Origin: Pedobacter sp. ASV19
GTDB lineage: Bacteria; Bacteroidota; Bacteroidia; Sphingobacteriales; Sphingobacteriaceae
Assembly: GCF_016429005.1 (NCBI RefSeq)
Contig: NZ_JAELTV010000024.1
Span: forward strand, 1-35,341
DNA: 35,341 nucleotides
Reading direction: 5' to 3'
A program made the translations under genes and the position numbers. The notes beneath the pieces were generated by a model. It made no database searches and was not told the origin of the DNA. It saw nothing but the letters and a program-made list of their open reading frames with translations. This document shows, one piece after another, positions 26,643 to 34,664 of this stretch. Each line of letters starts with the position of its first letter. The stretch's first letter is position 1.

Positions 26643-26654
26643 ATACGCTAGCCA

Positions 26655-26831
26655 TCAGCTTTTCTTTTTAGGTACTTTAGCTCCCTCTTTTCTAGCTTCC
26701 GAAAGTCCAATGGCTACGGCCTGCTTTTTAGAGGTTACTTTTTTTCCTGTTCCTGTTTTCAGAGTTCCTTCTTTTTTCTCGTGCATCGCTTTTTCAACTT
26801 TTTCTGATGCCTTTTCGGAATACTTTGCCAT
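26655..26831 (-). CDS. DUF6496 family small basic protein
   Basis: A 58-aa frame starts at the ATG at 26831 and stops with TGA at 26655. The product begins MAKYSEKASEKVEKAMHEKK, continues with KTGTGKKVTSKKQAVAIGLS and ends EARKEGAKVPKKKS. The pattern YSEKA-K-VEKAMHE-K-G-LK-G-GKKV-S-KQAIAIGLSEAR is what I remember for the DUF6496 family, common in Bacteroidota and many proteobacteria. It is highly basic and probably cytoplasmic, perhaps nucleic-acid associated, but no function is established to my knowledge. A clear terminator follows 12 nt downstream, so it is probably a single-gene unit. Confidence 0.88.
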   Translation of the reverse strand: MAKYSEKASEKVEKAMHEKKEGTLKTGTGKKVTSKKQAVAIGLSEARKEGAKVPKKKS

Positions 26832-26913
26832 GATCGTAATTGTTTAAAGGATGATGAATCAGTTATACCGCTATTAACAGGAATAATATTTAAAAAGTTT
26901 AGGGTATTAGCAT

Positions 26914-27654
26914 TTAAGCATTTAGTCCGCCGTCAATTGTGATAGCGGTGCCTGTAATGTATTTTCCTTCTTCACTGGCTAAATAAGCTACAAGTCCTGC
27001 AATATCATCGCCGGTTCCATATTCTGAAAGTGCCATCCTGCTTCTCAGAAAATCTGCAAGTTCTGTATCTGAAGGATTCATGTCGGTATTGATGGGGCCT
27101 GGCTGAACCAGGTTTACTGTAATGCCTTTGGCACCAAGATCTCTGGCCAATCCCCTTGTAAATCCGGCTAATGCAGCTTTACTCATTGTATATAAAGTCG
27201 TTTGGGGTCCAAGGGCATTTTCCGCCATGTTGCTGCCGATGGTAATGATTCTACCATTGCGAGGCATTTTGGGGGCTACCGCAAGTGCCGCAACATATAC
27301 TGCTCTCACGTTGATTGCCATGATCTCTTCATAATCTTCCAATGTGTGTGATTCAAATTCCTTCCCCACATAAATGCCTGCATTATTGATCAGGATATCA
27401 ATTGGGCCAAGTTCAGTAATGGTTTTTTGAATGGCATTGGTTAAGGCCTTAGGATCTCTGCTGTCTGCTTCAACAGTTTGAGCATGTCCTCCTTTTGCAT
27501 TAATTTCAGCGGCAACTGCTTCTGCTTTTTCTTTTGATTTCGAATAAGTCAAAACTACTGTTGCACCTTCTTCAGTGAGTCTTTTGCTAATGGCTGCACC
27601 CATTCCACGGCCACCGCCTGTAATGAATACTATCTTGTTTTCTAAACGGTTCAT
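26914..27654 (-). CDS. SDR family oxidoreductase
   Basis: This 246-aa classical short-chain dehydrogenase has TGGGRGMG at residues 12-19, NNAG near 90, a Ser in ITIGSN, the intact YTMSK motif and the ending GTAITIDGG. It resembles the 3-oxoacyl-ACP-reductase-like SDRs that often accompany HxlR or TetR regulators. The substrate is not known. It is divergent from the HxlR-type gene across 94 bp and is not part of the fucose cluster. Confidence 0.88.
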   Translation of the reverse strand: MNRLENKIVFITGGGRGMGAAISKRLTEEGATVVLTYSKSKEKAEAVAAEINAKGGHAQTVEADSRDPKALTNAIQKTITELGPIDILINNAGIYVGKEFESHTLEDYEEIMAINVRAVYVAALAVAPKMPRNGRIITIGSNMAENALGPQTTLYTMSKAALAGFTRGLARDLGAKGITVNLVQPGPINTDMNPSDTELADFLRSRMALSEYGTGDDIAGLVAYLASEEGKYITGTAITIDGGLNA

Positions 27655-27677
27655 AATGTTTTTGTATTAATTCAGAT

Positions 27678-27705
27678 CAAAAGTAGAGGCTTATATTTAC
27701 ATTTG
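27678..27705. promoter_or_regulatory. Back-to-back -7 elements in the SDR/HxlR divergent region
   Basis: On the minus strand 27685-27678 reads TACTTTTG, and on the plus strand 27698-27705 reads TACATTTG. Both match TAnnTTTG and face the SDR and HxlR genes respectively, 24 and 44 nt before the start codons. A regulator bound here could control both genes. No clear -33 TTTG is present for either. Confidence 0.45.
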
Positions 27706-27748
27706 CGGGTATGCATTAAATTGTCAGGTACTAACAAAAAGGTAAGAA

Positions 27749-28132
27749 ATGAGAAAGGAATCTTCTACGAACGCTATTAACGAAAAACAGATCAACGACA
27801 GTTGTGGTATGGCTTATTCGTTGTCTGTATTGGGTGGCAGGTGGAAACCTGCGATACTTTGTCGCTTAGTTCATCAAACTATGCGATATAGTGATCTGAA
27901 AAACTCTATTGAACAGATCTCAGAAAGAATGCTGGTTTCTCAGTTGCGGGAACTGGAGGCCGATCAGGTTGTGAAACGGACAGTGTATCCTGTGGTTCCG
28001 CCACGGGTAGAGTATGAACTCACTGAACTTGGCTTGAGTATGAAGCCTATGCTAAAAGCAATGTCTGATTGGGGGAACATGCACAGGAGCAAGGTTAATC
28101 CTGATGCTGAGGTTGTGATTTCAGAGTTTTAA
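27749..28132 (+). CDS. HxlR family winged-helix transcriptional regulator
   Basis: This 127-aa protein matches the HxlR/DUF24 family. DSCGMAYSLSVLGGRWKPAIL at 17-37 is the canonical start, with Cys19 at the position of the conserved N-terminal cysteine. The winged helix contains MRYSDLKNSIEQISERMLVSQLRELE, and the wing reads YPVVPPRVEYELTELG. Some family members (YodB, HypR, QorR) sense electrophiles or oxidants through this Cys. The divergent SDR is the likely target, as is common for this family. Confidence 0.92.
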   Translation: MRKESSTNAINEKQINDSCGMAYSLSVLGGRWKPAILCRLVHQTMRYSDLKNSIEQISERMLVSQLRELEADQVVKRTVYPVVPPRVEYELTELGLSMKPMLKAMSDWGNMHRSKVNPDAEVVISEF

Positions 28133-28242
28133 GGGGTTTTTAGAAAAGTTGTAAATCATAAGCACGTGGCGTTGTTGCTCTTTATTTGTGTCAATTTCAT
28201 ATAGAAACTGAGCTTTATTCGTATTATCGTAAAAAAAAAGAT

Positions 28243-28857
28243 TTGCAGATCCATAAGCCCTCACAATTATCTCTTGAAAAACAATACTGGCTGTCCCTCA
28301 AAAATGGAAATCCAGACGGTTTGGAGATGCTCTATAGGTTATATTCTAACCCGCTGTACAATTACGGTTCAAAATTTACAGCAGATAAAGATCTGATTAA
28401 GGAATGCATCCAGGAACTGTTTGTGAACCTTTGGACAAGGAGGACTTTTATTAGTCATCCATCAGATGTTAAAAATTACCTTTTCAAATCTTTCCGGCAT
28501 TCTGTTTTTAGAAAAGCAGCTTTATTACAAAAAAACGAGGAATACCAGGAAGCAGAAAATTATGCATTTTCGGTCGTTCTGAATATGGAGGATTCGATCA
28601 TTTCGGCTGAACAGAACGAAGCACTGAAACGCCGTTTGGAAAAGGCTGTTTCAAAGTTGACAGACCGCCAGCGGGAAGCAATTTTTCTGAAATTCAACGA
28701 AAATCTCAGCTACGATGAAATGGCAGATGTGATGGGGATTTCTATAAAAGCAACTTATAAAATTATGGCACGCTCACTCGGTTTTTTGAGGGAACATTTG
28801 TCGAGCGAAGATCTTGCGGTTCTTTTATCTATATTTTACTTGAAATTATTTGATTGA
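28243..28857 (+). CDS. ECF (FecI-like) RNA polymerase sigma factor
   Basis: The product is about 204 aa if the TTG at 28243 is used. Region 2 begins with YWLSLKNGNPDGLEMLYRLYSNPLYNYG and includes ELFVNLWTRR. Region 4 is LTDRQREAIFLKFNENLSYDEMADVMGISIKATYKIMARSL. There is no ATG between 28133 and the ATG at 28327, and that ATG would cut into region 2. Candidate starts are TTG at 28243 or TTG at 28186; the first gives a family-like length. A run of nine A lies just before it, so a sequencing indel is possible. The FecR gene follows after 94 nt, the usual pairing in which the anti-sigma factor controls this sigma factor. The likely target is the downstream beta-barrel gene. Confidence 0.85.
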   Translation: MQIHKPSQLSLEKQYWLSLKNGNPDGLEMLYRLYSNPLYNYGSKFTADKDLIKECIQELFVNLWTRRTFISHPSDVKNYLFKSFRHSVFRKAALLQKNEEYQEAENYAFSVVLNMEDSIISAEQNEALKRRLEKAVSKLTDRQREAIFLKFNENLSYDEMADVMGISIKATYKIMARSLGFLREHLSSEDLAVLLSIFYLKLFD

Positions 28858-28866
28858 AAAACAATT

Positions 28867-28921
28867 GGTTATGGTTTTTTTAAAAAAAAAGTAACCTGGG
28901 TATGGGGTAAAAAAAAAGTTT
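28867..28921 (+). promoter_or_regulatory. A/T hairpin and repeated A9GT motif between sigma factor and FecR genes
   Basis: GGTTA (28867-28871) and TAACC (28892-28896) enclose a T7/A9 stretch that can fold into a hairpin. A second A9GT run follows at 28909-28919, after CTGGGTATGGGGT. I recall similar G-rich and A-run leaders in ECF sigma/FecR gaps of Bacteroidota, possibly promoter or leader elements. The function is not known. Confidence 0.4.
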
Positions 28922-28951
28922 TTCAGCTAATCGGATTGAAAAGAGATAATT

Positions 28952-29977
28952 ATGGATAAAGAATCTGCTGATTTTAGTTCCCGTACGCTGGAAGATTTTA
29001 TAAATGATCCCGGTTTTGTGCTTTGGGTAACTGGTACCGACCAAACCGCTGATCAGTTCTGGCTTCAGATCCAGGAACAGCACCCGCAATTGATACCTGT
29101 TATAAAGGAGGCCAGGCTATTCATATCATCACTTCGTTTTAAAAGCGATTATATGAATGGCCAGGAAACAGAATTACTCTGGCAAAAGATCAAGGGCGAA
29201 ATGGCGCCGGTTAAAAGAACTTTCCGTCGGTTTTCTTTCTGGATGCGGTCTGCTGCGGCAGTATTGCTGCTCGCGATGCTGGGAGCTGGACTTTTATTTT
29301 ACTTCCAGAATCAAAAACACGAGGAACGTACTGCATTTGGCCAGCGCAAAACTTTGACTCTGCCAGATGGGTCTGTGGTGATCTTGAATGCCAATTCCAG
29401 CCTGCATTATGCAAAAAAGTGGGATAGGGAGGAACCAAGAGAGGTTTGGATTGAAGGAGAAGCTTTTTTTAAGGTAAAACATTTGCACCAATCTGGGCTG
29501 ATAAAGAAAGGTGAACGCTTCATTGTACATGCGAGGAAACTCAATGTGGAGGTATTAGGTACTTCATTTAATGTGAAAAACAGAAGTGGATTGATCAAGG
29601 TAGCCCTTGTGACCGGTAAAGTTGGCATAGACGTAGCTGGAATGCGTAATACTGAAATCAGGTTGCTGCCAGGGGAGTTGGCGGAATATCGGGACAGGAC
29701 TCATCAGATGATCAAAAAAACCATTCATGTTGGGGATTATACCGCATGGAGCACTGGAGAACTCCATCTCAACAATACACCACTAAAAGAGGTACTTGGT
29801 ATGATTGAAGAAACTTATGGTTATACCGTTGTTTTAAAAGACCCTGTCCTGGCAACGCGAAAACTTTCAGGCAGTTTCTCTTCCAGTTCTGAAGATAATT
29901 TATTTAAAGCACTATCTGCCTCTCTCGGAATCAAAATAGAGAAAAATTCATCAACCCATCAGCTGATTATTAAATAA
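28952..29977 (+). CDS. FecR family anti-sigma factor/transducer
   Basis: This 341-aa protein has a cytoplasmic N-terminal part (1-95), one membrane segment at about 98-118 (AAAVLLLAMLGAGLLFYF), a periplasmic FecR domain (about 125-225, with TLTLPDGSVVILNANSSLHY and VLGTSFNVK) and a C-terminal DUF4974-like domain (about 265-341, with LHLNNTPLKEVLGMIEETYGY). It should bind the ECF sigma factor on the inside and the N-terminal signalling domain of the outer-membrane protein in the periplasm. The beta-barrel gene starts 15 nt after its stop. Confidence 0.93.
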   Translation: MDKESADFSSRTLEDFINDPGFVLWVTGTDQTADQFWLQIQEQHPQLIPVIKEARLFISSLRFKSDYMNGQETELLWQKIKGEMAPVKRTFRRFSFWMRSAAAVLLLAMLGAGLLFYFQNQKHEERTAFGQRKTLTLPDGSVVILNANSSLHYAKKWDREEPREVWIEGEAFFKVKHLHQSGLIKKGERFIVHARKLNVEVLGTSFNVKNRSGLIKVALVTGKVGIDVAGMRNTEIRLLPGELAEYRDRTHQMIKKTIHVGDYTAWSTGELHLNNTPLKEVLGMIEETYGYTVVLKDPVLATRKLSGSFSSSSEDNLFKALSASLGIKIEKNSSTHQLIIK

Positions 29978-29992
29978 GTGACCCAAATTTTT

Positions 29993-32482
29993 ATGGAAAT
30001 TTTAAAAAGAAAGAGAGGCTTGACTGCCTTTTGTCTGCTTCTTTGTGCCTGTATCATAGGCAATGAACCAATTCTTGCCCAAACGATACCTTCTAAACGC
30101 ATTCTTCTAAGCGATGCCCTGAAGCAGATCACTGCACATTTTAAGGTGAATTTTTTATATGAAGAGATTCACGTTGGAAACAAAAAAACAAATTTTAGTG
30201 CAGACAGCCTGAAAACTCAAAAAATTGAACGGGTATTAACTGCTCTTTTAATACAAGTTGAGCTCCGTTGGTCCAGAATTGATCAAAAAAACTATGCGCT
30301 ATTCCCTGTTGGAGATAAAAAACACAATTCTAAAGCGGAGGTCCAGTCAGGCTCTATATTGGATACTGCCTGGCGTGCAGAATCTAAAACAGACACCTTG
30401 TTCAATCAGGCTGCGCCGCACCTACTGAAAGAAGTCAGCATCACGAGCAATAAGGCTGTTGTAGAAACCAGGGCAGACCGGCTGGTTTACAATGTGGGAA
30501 ATAGTGCTATGGCTGCTGGAAATTCTATTGAGTTATTGAAAACGGCTCCTTTTGTAAAGGTTTCTGCAGAAAATGCCATTAGCCTTCAGGGAAAAAATAC
30601 GATGGTACTGATTGATAATAAGCCGGTTCCGGAATCTTCTCTGCTCAATATTCTACAAAGCCTCCCTGCAGGGAATATTTCGAAAATTGAATTAATTACC
30701 CGGCCCTCTGCCAAATATGACGGTACTTATGGTGCTGTAATCAATATAGTCACTAAAAAAAGTAAGATTGAAGGGCTTACGGGTAATATAAGAACAGATG
30801 CTTCAACGGGGAAATACGGTGCTGTTGCACTTAATTCTTCGCTTGCGTATAAGTATAAAGCATTAACGCTCTTCGGTACAGCGGGTCTTATCCGGCAAGA
30901 TAATTTGTTTTCTGTTCAGGAAGAAAGGAGTATAGGGTTAGCCAATCAAACGGAATTTCTAACCAACAATTGGAAGCGTTTGTTGCACCTCAATGCGTAT
31001 TCATTTCGCGCCGGGGCCGATCTTGAACTCGGGAATGGGCAAACCATCGGTTTCGTTGCCGATGGTGATACAGGTAATGCAAAGGGCTCCTGGCCCACTG
31101 AAAACGCTTTTATGAAGTCTGGGACAGCAGCTGTAGATTCTGTTTTATTTACTGAGGGTACATTTCGTATGCCGCGTTATTCCTGCAATTTTAACCTGAA
31201 TTATCATTTGCTGACTGATTCAGGTAAAAATGAATTGATTGTGCTTGCTACTTACACACCTGCCAGGCGCAATTTGCAGCAGTATTTCCCTTCTGTCCTC
31301 AAAAATGGTGCAGGTGAAATTTTAAGTACGCCGCCAGACTATCAGACCACTAACATTTCAGATATCAAAGTTTATATTGGCCAGCTGGATTTTGTGCATA
31401 GCTTTAACCGGAAATGGAAACTGGAAACAGGGTTGAAATATCAGCAGGCAGATTCCAGAAATGAGATCGACTATCTGGAGAACCGTAACGGACAATTTGT
31501 TCGGGTACCGATTTATTCCAGTAATAATAATCTTAAGGAATCGATCGCTGGCGCCTATGGTATACTTTTAAAAGAATGGAAATCCGATGAATTACAGATA
31601 GGTATACGGGCAGAAGAAACCAATGCAGAGTTCTTTAGTGTTTTCAAACAGCATTATTTCAACCTTTTTCCAACGGTATCTTATCAGCACAACATTAAGG
31701 ACGATCAGAATTTTGCCTTTTCTTATAAAAGAACGATTAGCAGGGTGCGTTACAGCGAATTACTCCCGTATGTGGTATTTCTAAACAGGTATACTGTTGA
31801 ACAGGGGAACCCTGCGTTAAAACCATCTTACGACAATATCTTTTCGATAAGTGCAATGCTTCATAAAGTAAATCTGTCTGTGAGTTATACCTCAACATCG
31901 GGTATGATTGCTCTGTTTCCTGTAAAAGAAGACCCTGATACTAAGCTGACCTATTTCTCAAGGCAAAACCTGGACAGAGCCTACGACTGTTCTATGAACC
32001 TCTATTTTCCTTTGAAGATCAACTCCTGGTGGGAAACACAGAACAGTGGCACAATTATAGGGTATAATAAAACGGAAGGCCGTGTTCTTAATGCAGTTTA
32101 TTCTCTTTCTGCTTTTCATTCTGATTTTAAATCAGCACATATCTTCCAGTTCTCAAAAGGGTTGAAATTTGAAATTGATGCATATTATTGGACAGGCTAT
32201 GTTCAGGACCTAACTCATTTTAGCGGCTATAAAAATGTAAATGCTTCCATACTGATCGAGCTGTTCTCTGGAAAAGGTCAGCTTCAGATTGGGGGAAGTG
32301 AATTGATCTTTAAAAGAAATGACTACGCCTCTGATCGTACATTTGGATCCTACCGCATTCATAATGTAACCAATTCAGACAGTAGAAGGGGAAATATTGG
32401 TTTTACTTATAAATTCGGCAACACGAGCGTTAGATCACCAAGGAAACAACTCGGGAATGAAGATGCTATGAAGCGGCTTTAA
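29993..32482 (+). CDS. Outer membrane beta-barrel protein with STN signalling domain and TonB-type plug
   Basis: I use the ATG at 29993 (829 aa), which starts a signal peptide ending near NEPILAQ; a GTG at 29978 is the alternative. Residues about 31-105 form an STN domain (SDALKQITAHFKVNFLYEE). A linker follows, then a plug domain at about 145-260, with LLKEVSITSNK, GKNTMVLIDNKPVPE and AVINIVTKK. The rest is a beta-barrel of the OMP_b-brl_3 type (outer membrane beta-barrel family protein). The carboxypeptidase-regulatory-like domain often seen between STN and plug is not visible, and no SusD gene follows. With the sigma factor and FecR gene upstream it forms a surface-signalling unit. The ligand is unknown; a siderophore or peptide is as likely as a glycan. 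Confidence 0.85.
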   Translation: MEILKRKRGLTAFCLLLCACIIGNEPILAQTIPSKRILLSDALKQITAHFKVNFLYEEIHVGNKKTNFSADSLKTQKIERVLTALLIQVELRWSRIDQKNYALFPVGDKKHNSKAEVQSGSILDTAWRAESKTDTLFNQAAPHLLKEVSITSNKAVVETRADRLVYNVGNSAMAAGNSIELLKTAPFVKVSAENAISLQGKNTMVLIDNKPVPESSLLNILQSLPAGNISKIELITRPSAKYDGTYGAVINIVTKKSKIEGLTGNIRTDASTGKYGAVALNSSLAYKYKALTLFGTAGLIRQDNLFSVQEERSIGLANQTEFLTNNWKRLLHLNAYSFRAGADLELGNGQTIGFVADGDTGNAKGSWPTENAFMKSGTAAVDSVLFTEGTFRMPRYSCNFNLNYHLLTDSGKNELIVLATYTPARRNLQQYFPSVLKNGAGEILSTPPDYQTTNISDIKVYIGQLDFVHSFNRKWKLETGLKYQQADSRNEIDYLENRNGQFVRVPIYSSNNNLKESIAGAYGILLKEWKSDELQIGIRAEETNAEFFSVFKQHYFNLFPTVSYQHNIKDDQNFAFSYKRTISRVRYSELLPYVVFLNRYTVEQGNPALKPSYDNIFSISAMLHKVNLSVSYTSTSGMIALFPVKEDPDTKLTYFSRQNLDRAYDCSMNLYFPLKINSWWETQNSGTIIGYNKTEGRVLNAVYSLSAFHSDFKSAHIFQFSKGLKFEIDAYYWTGYVQDLTHFSGYKNVNASILIELFSGKGQLQIGGSELIFKRNDYASDRTFGSYRIHNVTNSDSRRGNIGFTYKFGNTSVRSPRKQLGNEDAMKRL

Positions 32483-32495
32483 TTTGAACATAGAA

Positions 32496-32693
32496 TTATC
32501 CCAGTGGTCCTAAGTTACGAAACATATTGAGCATCCAACCGGGAATGCATCCTTCTCCTGATAAATTACCTTTTGAAACTGCAGGTTTGACTGGAACGGC
32601 AGTTGACGTGCAGGTCTTTTTTTCCTGACAATTTTGAGGTGCACTGGTGTGGATCGTGATGAATAAAACCGGGATGAATAAAATTGCTTTCAT
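32496..32693 (-). CDS. Small exported cysteine-containing peptide, unknown function
   Basis: This 65-aa frame starts with a short signal-like helix (MKAILFIPVLFITIHTSAPQ). The mature part has three cysteines (22, 29, 49), a KGNLSGEGCIPGW segment and ends MFRNLGPLG. I do not recognise a family. It converges on the beta-barrel gene with a 13-bp gap and lies 138 bp downstream of the ABC exporter gene on the same strand. The signal peptide and position support a real gene, but it could still be a chance frame. Confidence 0.5.
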   Translation of the reverse strand: MKAILFIPVLFITIHTSAPQNCQEKKTCTSTAVPVKPAVSKGNLSGEGCIPGWMLNMFRNLGPLG

Positions 32694-32781
32694 GTGATTT
32701 CTAATTGTTATCCCCCTAAGTCTATTGTTGTGCCAAAAAAATAAAACTCGACTGGCGCTTTAGAAAGGTGGTTTTTAGACT

Positions 32782-32807
32782 ATGACTGTTCGTATTCGAA
32801 CAGTCAT
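32782..32807. repeat. Perfect 11-bp inverted repeat downstream of the ABC exporter gene
   Basis: ATGACTGTTCG and CGAACAGTCAT flank a TATT loop. It lies 24 nt beyond the exporter stop codon on the minus strand, where a terminator is expected, and about 90 nt upstream of the small peptide gene. No T-run follows on either strand, so it is either a hairpin terminator lacking a U-tract or an operator. Confidence 0.55.
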
Positions 32808-32831
32808 TATGTTCGTTTATGACTAGTGTAT

Positions 32832-34601
32832 TTATTCTGTTTTTTCCGGTAGTGGGGTGAATCTTCTTTCTCCAACTTGTTGTCGCCACATCGCATAATA
32901 TAGCCCTTTTTGAACGAGCAGCTCACCATGAGAGCCTGTTTCTGCAATCTTTCCTTTTTCCAGCACATAGATGATGTCGGCATGCATCACAGTGGATAAC
33001 CGGTGTGCTATTAGAATCGTCATTTGCTCCCTGCTTGCAGAAATTTCACGAATGGTGGTAGTAATGTCTTCTTCGGTTAGAGAATCCAGTGCAGACGTGG
33101 CTTCGTCAAAAATCAATAACCTGGGCTGGCGTAATAAAGCACGGGCGATCGATATTCTTTGTTTCTCTCCTCCGGAAAGTTTCATGCCATTTTCTCCAAG
33201 TATTGTATTTACACCATGTGAAGCTTTTGCAATTAATCCGGAAGCGGAGGCTTTCCGGAGTGCATCGCTGATTTCTTCATCAGTTGCAGAAGGTTTAACA
33301 AAAAGCATGTTTTCTTTAATGGTTCCGGCATATAGTTGAGTATCCTGGGTAACAAAGCCAATTTGTCTTCTTAAAGGATTGTAACGGAGATCAGTAGAAT
33401 AAACATCATTAAAGAAAATCTTGCCTTCTACTGGTGTATACAAGCCTACAAGTAATTTAACCAGGGTTGATTTGCCAGAGCCCGAAGGCCCTACAAAGGC
33501 AATAGTTTGTCCTGTCTTAACAGCAAAGGAGATGTTGTCTATAGCATTGTAATCGGCTGTCTTATGACGGAAGACGACATTTTCGAAGCTCAGGTTTTCC
33601 AGCGGGCCAATGGCTATAGGGTTTTCTGGCCGCCGCTCTGTAGGTTTATTCATGAGTTTGTCGAAATTTCGGATAGAGGCATCCACTTCTCTGTATTGGA
33701 GGATCATATTTCCCAGGTCTTGTAGTGGTCCAAATATGGCTGTAGAAATAAATTGCATAGCGATTAATTCTCCTGTACTGAGTACTTTTCGGAAAATTAG
33801 CCAAAGAAGGATGAATAAGATAGACTGTTTGAGAATGTTTAGGGTAGCTCCCTGTAGAAAAGAAAGCAGGCTTACTTTCTTTGCCTTAAACATCTCCAGT
33901 TTGAATATTTTTAGGGTCTGTTCATTTAAACGCCTGATTTCCGGAAAAGTTAATCCGAGGCTTTTAACCAATTCTATATTGCGCAGACTTTCAGTGATGA
34001 CACCGGCTTGTGCATCCGTTTGCCGGTTGATCTGACGCTGAACGGTCTTGATTTTTCGGGATAACAATCCTGTAAGGGAACCAAGTACTACTACACCAAT
34101 AAAGAAGACTGGAATGAGCATCCAGTTTTTACTGATACTGTACCAAAGTAGAAAACCTGTGCCCACCAGGGAGGAAAAAAGTACATTGATAAAGGAGTTA
34201 ACAAAACGTTCGGCATCTGTTTTTACTTTTTGCAATACGGATAAAGTGGTGCCGCTTCTGTTCTCCTCAAACTCCTGGAAGGAGAGGCGAAGAGTCTGTT
34301 TAAGACCATCGTTGAAAATATGCATGCCGAATTGTGCAACGGTTTTTCTGGTAAGGAATTCCTGGCAAGACTTAGAAAATTTTGAAATCAGGGCAATCAG
34401 GACAGCAATACCCAGCCAGTAGACTACATTTTGAATAAGTTCTTTTTCGGAAAGACCATTAGGGTTACTGGCATAATTGTCTACAATTTTTCCAAAGATT
34501 AAAGGATCGATGAGGCTGAGCAGTTGGGCTGTTCCGGCTAAGAGAAGAGAGAAGAAAATAAGTTTTTTATGAGGTTTCAGGTATTTCCAAAGTGTTTTCA
34601 T
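32832..34601 (-). CDS. ABC exporter, MsbA/MdlB-type half transporter (TM domain fused to ATPase)
   Basis: I start at the ATG at 34601 (589 aa, MKTLWKYLKPHKK), which fits the family; the 26 residues of open frame upstream look non-coding. Residues about 15-310 are the six-helix ABC membrane domain. The nucleotide-binding domain has Walker A GPSGSGKST, the Q-loop VTQDTQLY, the signature LSGGEKQR, Walker B LLIFDEATSALD and the switch His in IAHRLST. It should act as a homodimer and export lipids, drugs or peptides; the substrate is not evident. It is not adjacent to the ATPase-less permease operon and is of a different exporter type, so it is unlikely to supply that system's ATPase. There is no peptidase C39 domain. 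Confidence 0.92.
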   Translation of the reverse strand: MKTLWKYLKPHKKLIFFSLLLAGTAQLLSLIDPLIFGKIVDNYASNPNGLSEKELIQNVVYWLGIAVLIALISKFSKSCQEFLTRKTVAQFGMHIFNDGLKQTLRLSFQEFEENRSGTTLSVLQKVKTDAERFVNSFINVLFSSLVGTGFLLWYSISKNWMLIPVFFIGVVVLGSLTGLLSRKIKTVQRQINRQTDAQAGVITESLRNIELVKSLGLTFPEIRRLNEQTLKIFKLEMFKAKKVSLLSFLQGATLNILKQSILFILLWLIFRKVLSTGELIAMQFISTAIFGPLQDLGNMILQYREVDASIRNFDKLMNKPTERRPENPIAIGPLENLSFENVVFRHKTADYNAIDNISFAVKTGQTIAFVGPSGSGKSTLVKLLVGLYTPVEGKIFFNDVYSTDLRYNPLRRQIGFVTQDTQLYAGTIKENMLFVKPSATDEEISDALRKASASGLIAKASHGVNTILGENGMKLSGGEKQRISIARALLRQPRLLIFDEATSALDSLTEEDITTTIREISASREQMTILIAHRLSTVMHADIIYVLEKGKIAETGSHGELLVQKGLYYAMWRQQVGERRFTPLPEKTE

Positions 34602-34664
34602 CGTCCCGGGGATTATAGGGTAGCTGAGTTTATAACAAAAATCAATCCCTTTAGGTGGTCGAAG

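Noticed and set aside
29978-29992. GTG at 29978 as the start of the beta-barrel gene
   Set aside because: It adds five residues before the signal peptide; the ATG at 29993 gives a normal signal peptide start.
32782-32807. LexA/SOS box reading of the GTTCG/CGAAC palindrome
   Set aside because: The spacing (GTTC-N6-GAAC) and orientation do not match known LexA boxes, and the adjacent genes are not SOS genes.
33610-34035. 141-codon plus-strand frame within the ABC exporter gene
   Set aside because: It is antisense to a fully conserved ABC transporter and shows no family features.
32832-34601. The ABC exporter ATPase as the missing ATPase of the 21691-26517 operon
   Set aside because: It is a fused MsbA-type half transporter with its own membrane domain, about 6 kb away, not a stand-alone YbhF-type ATPase.
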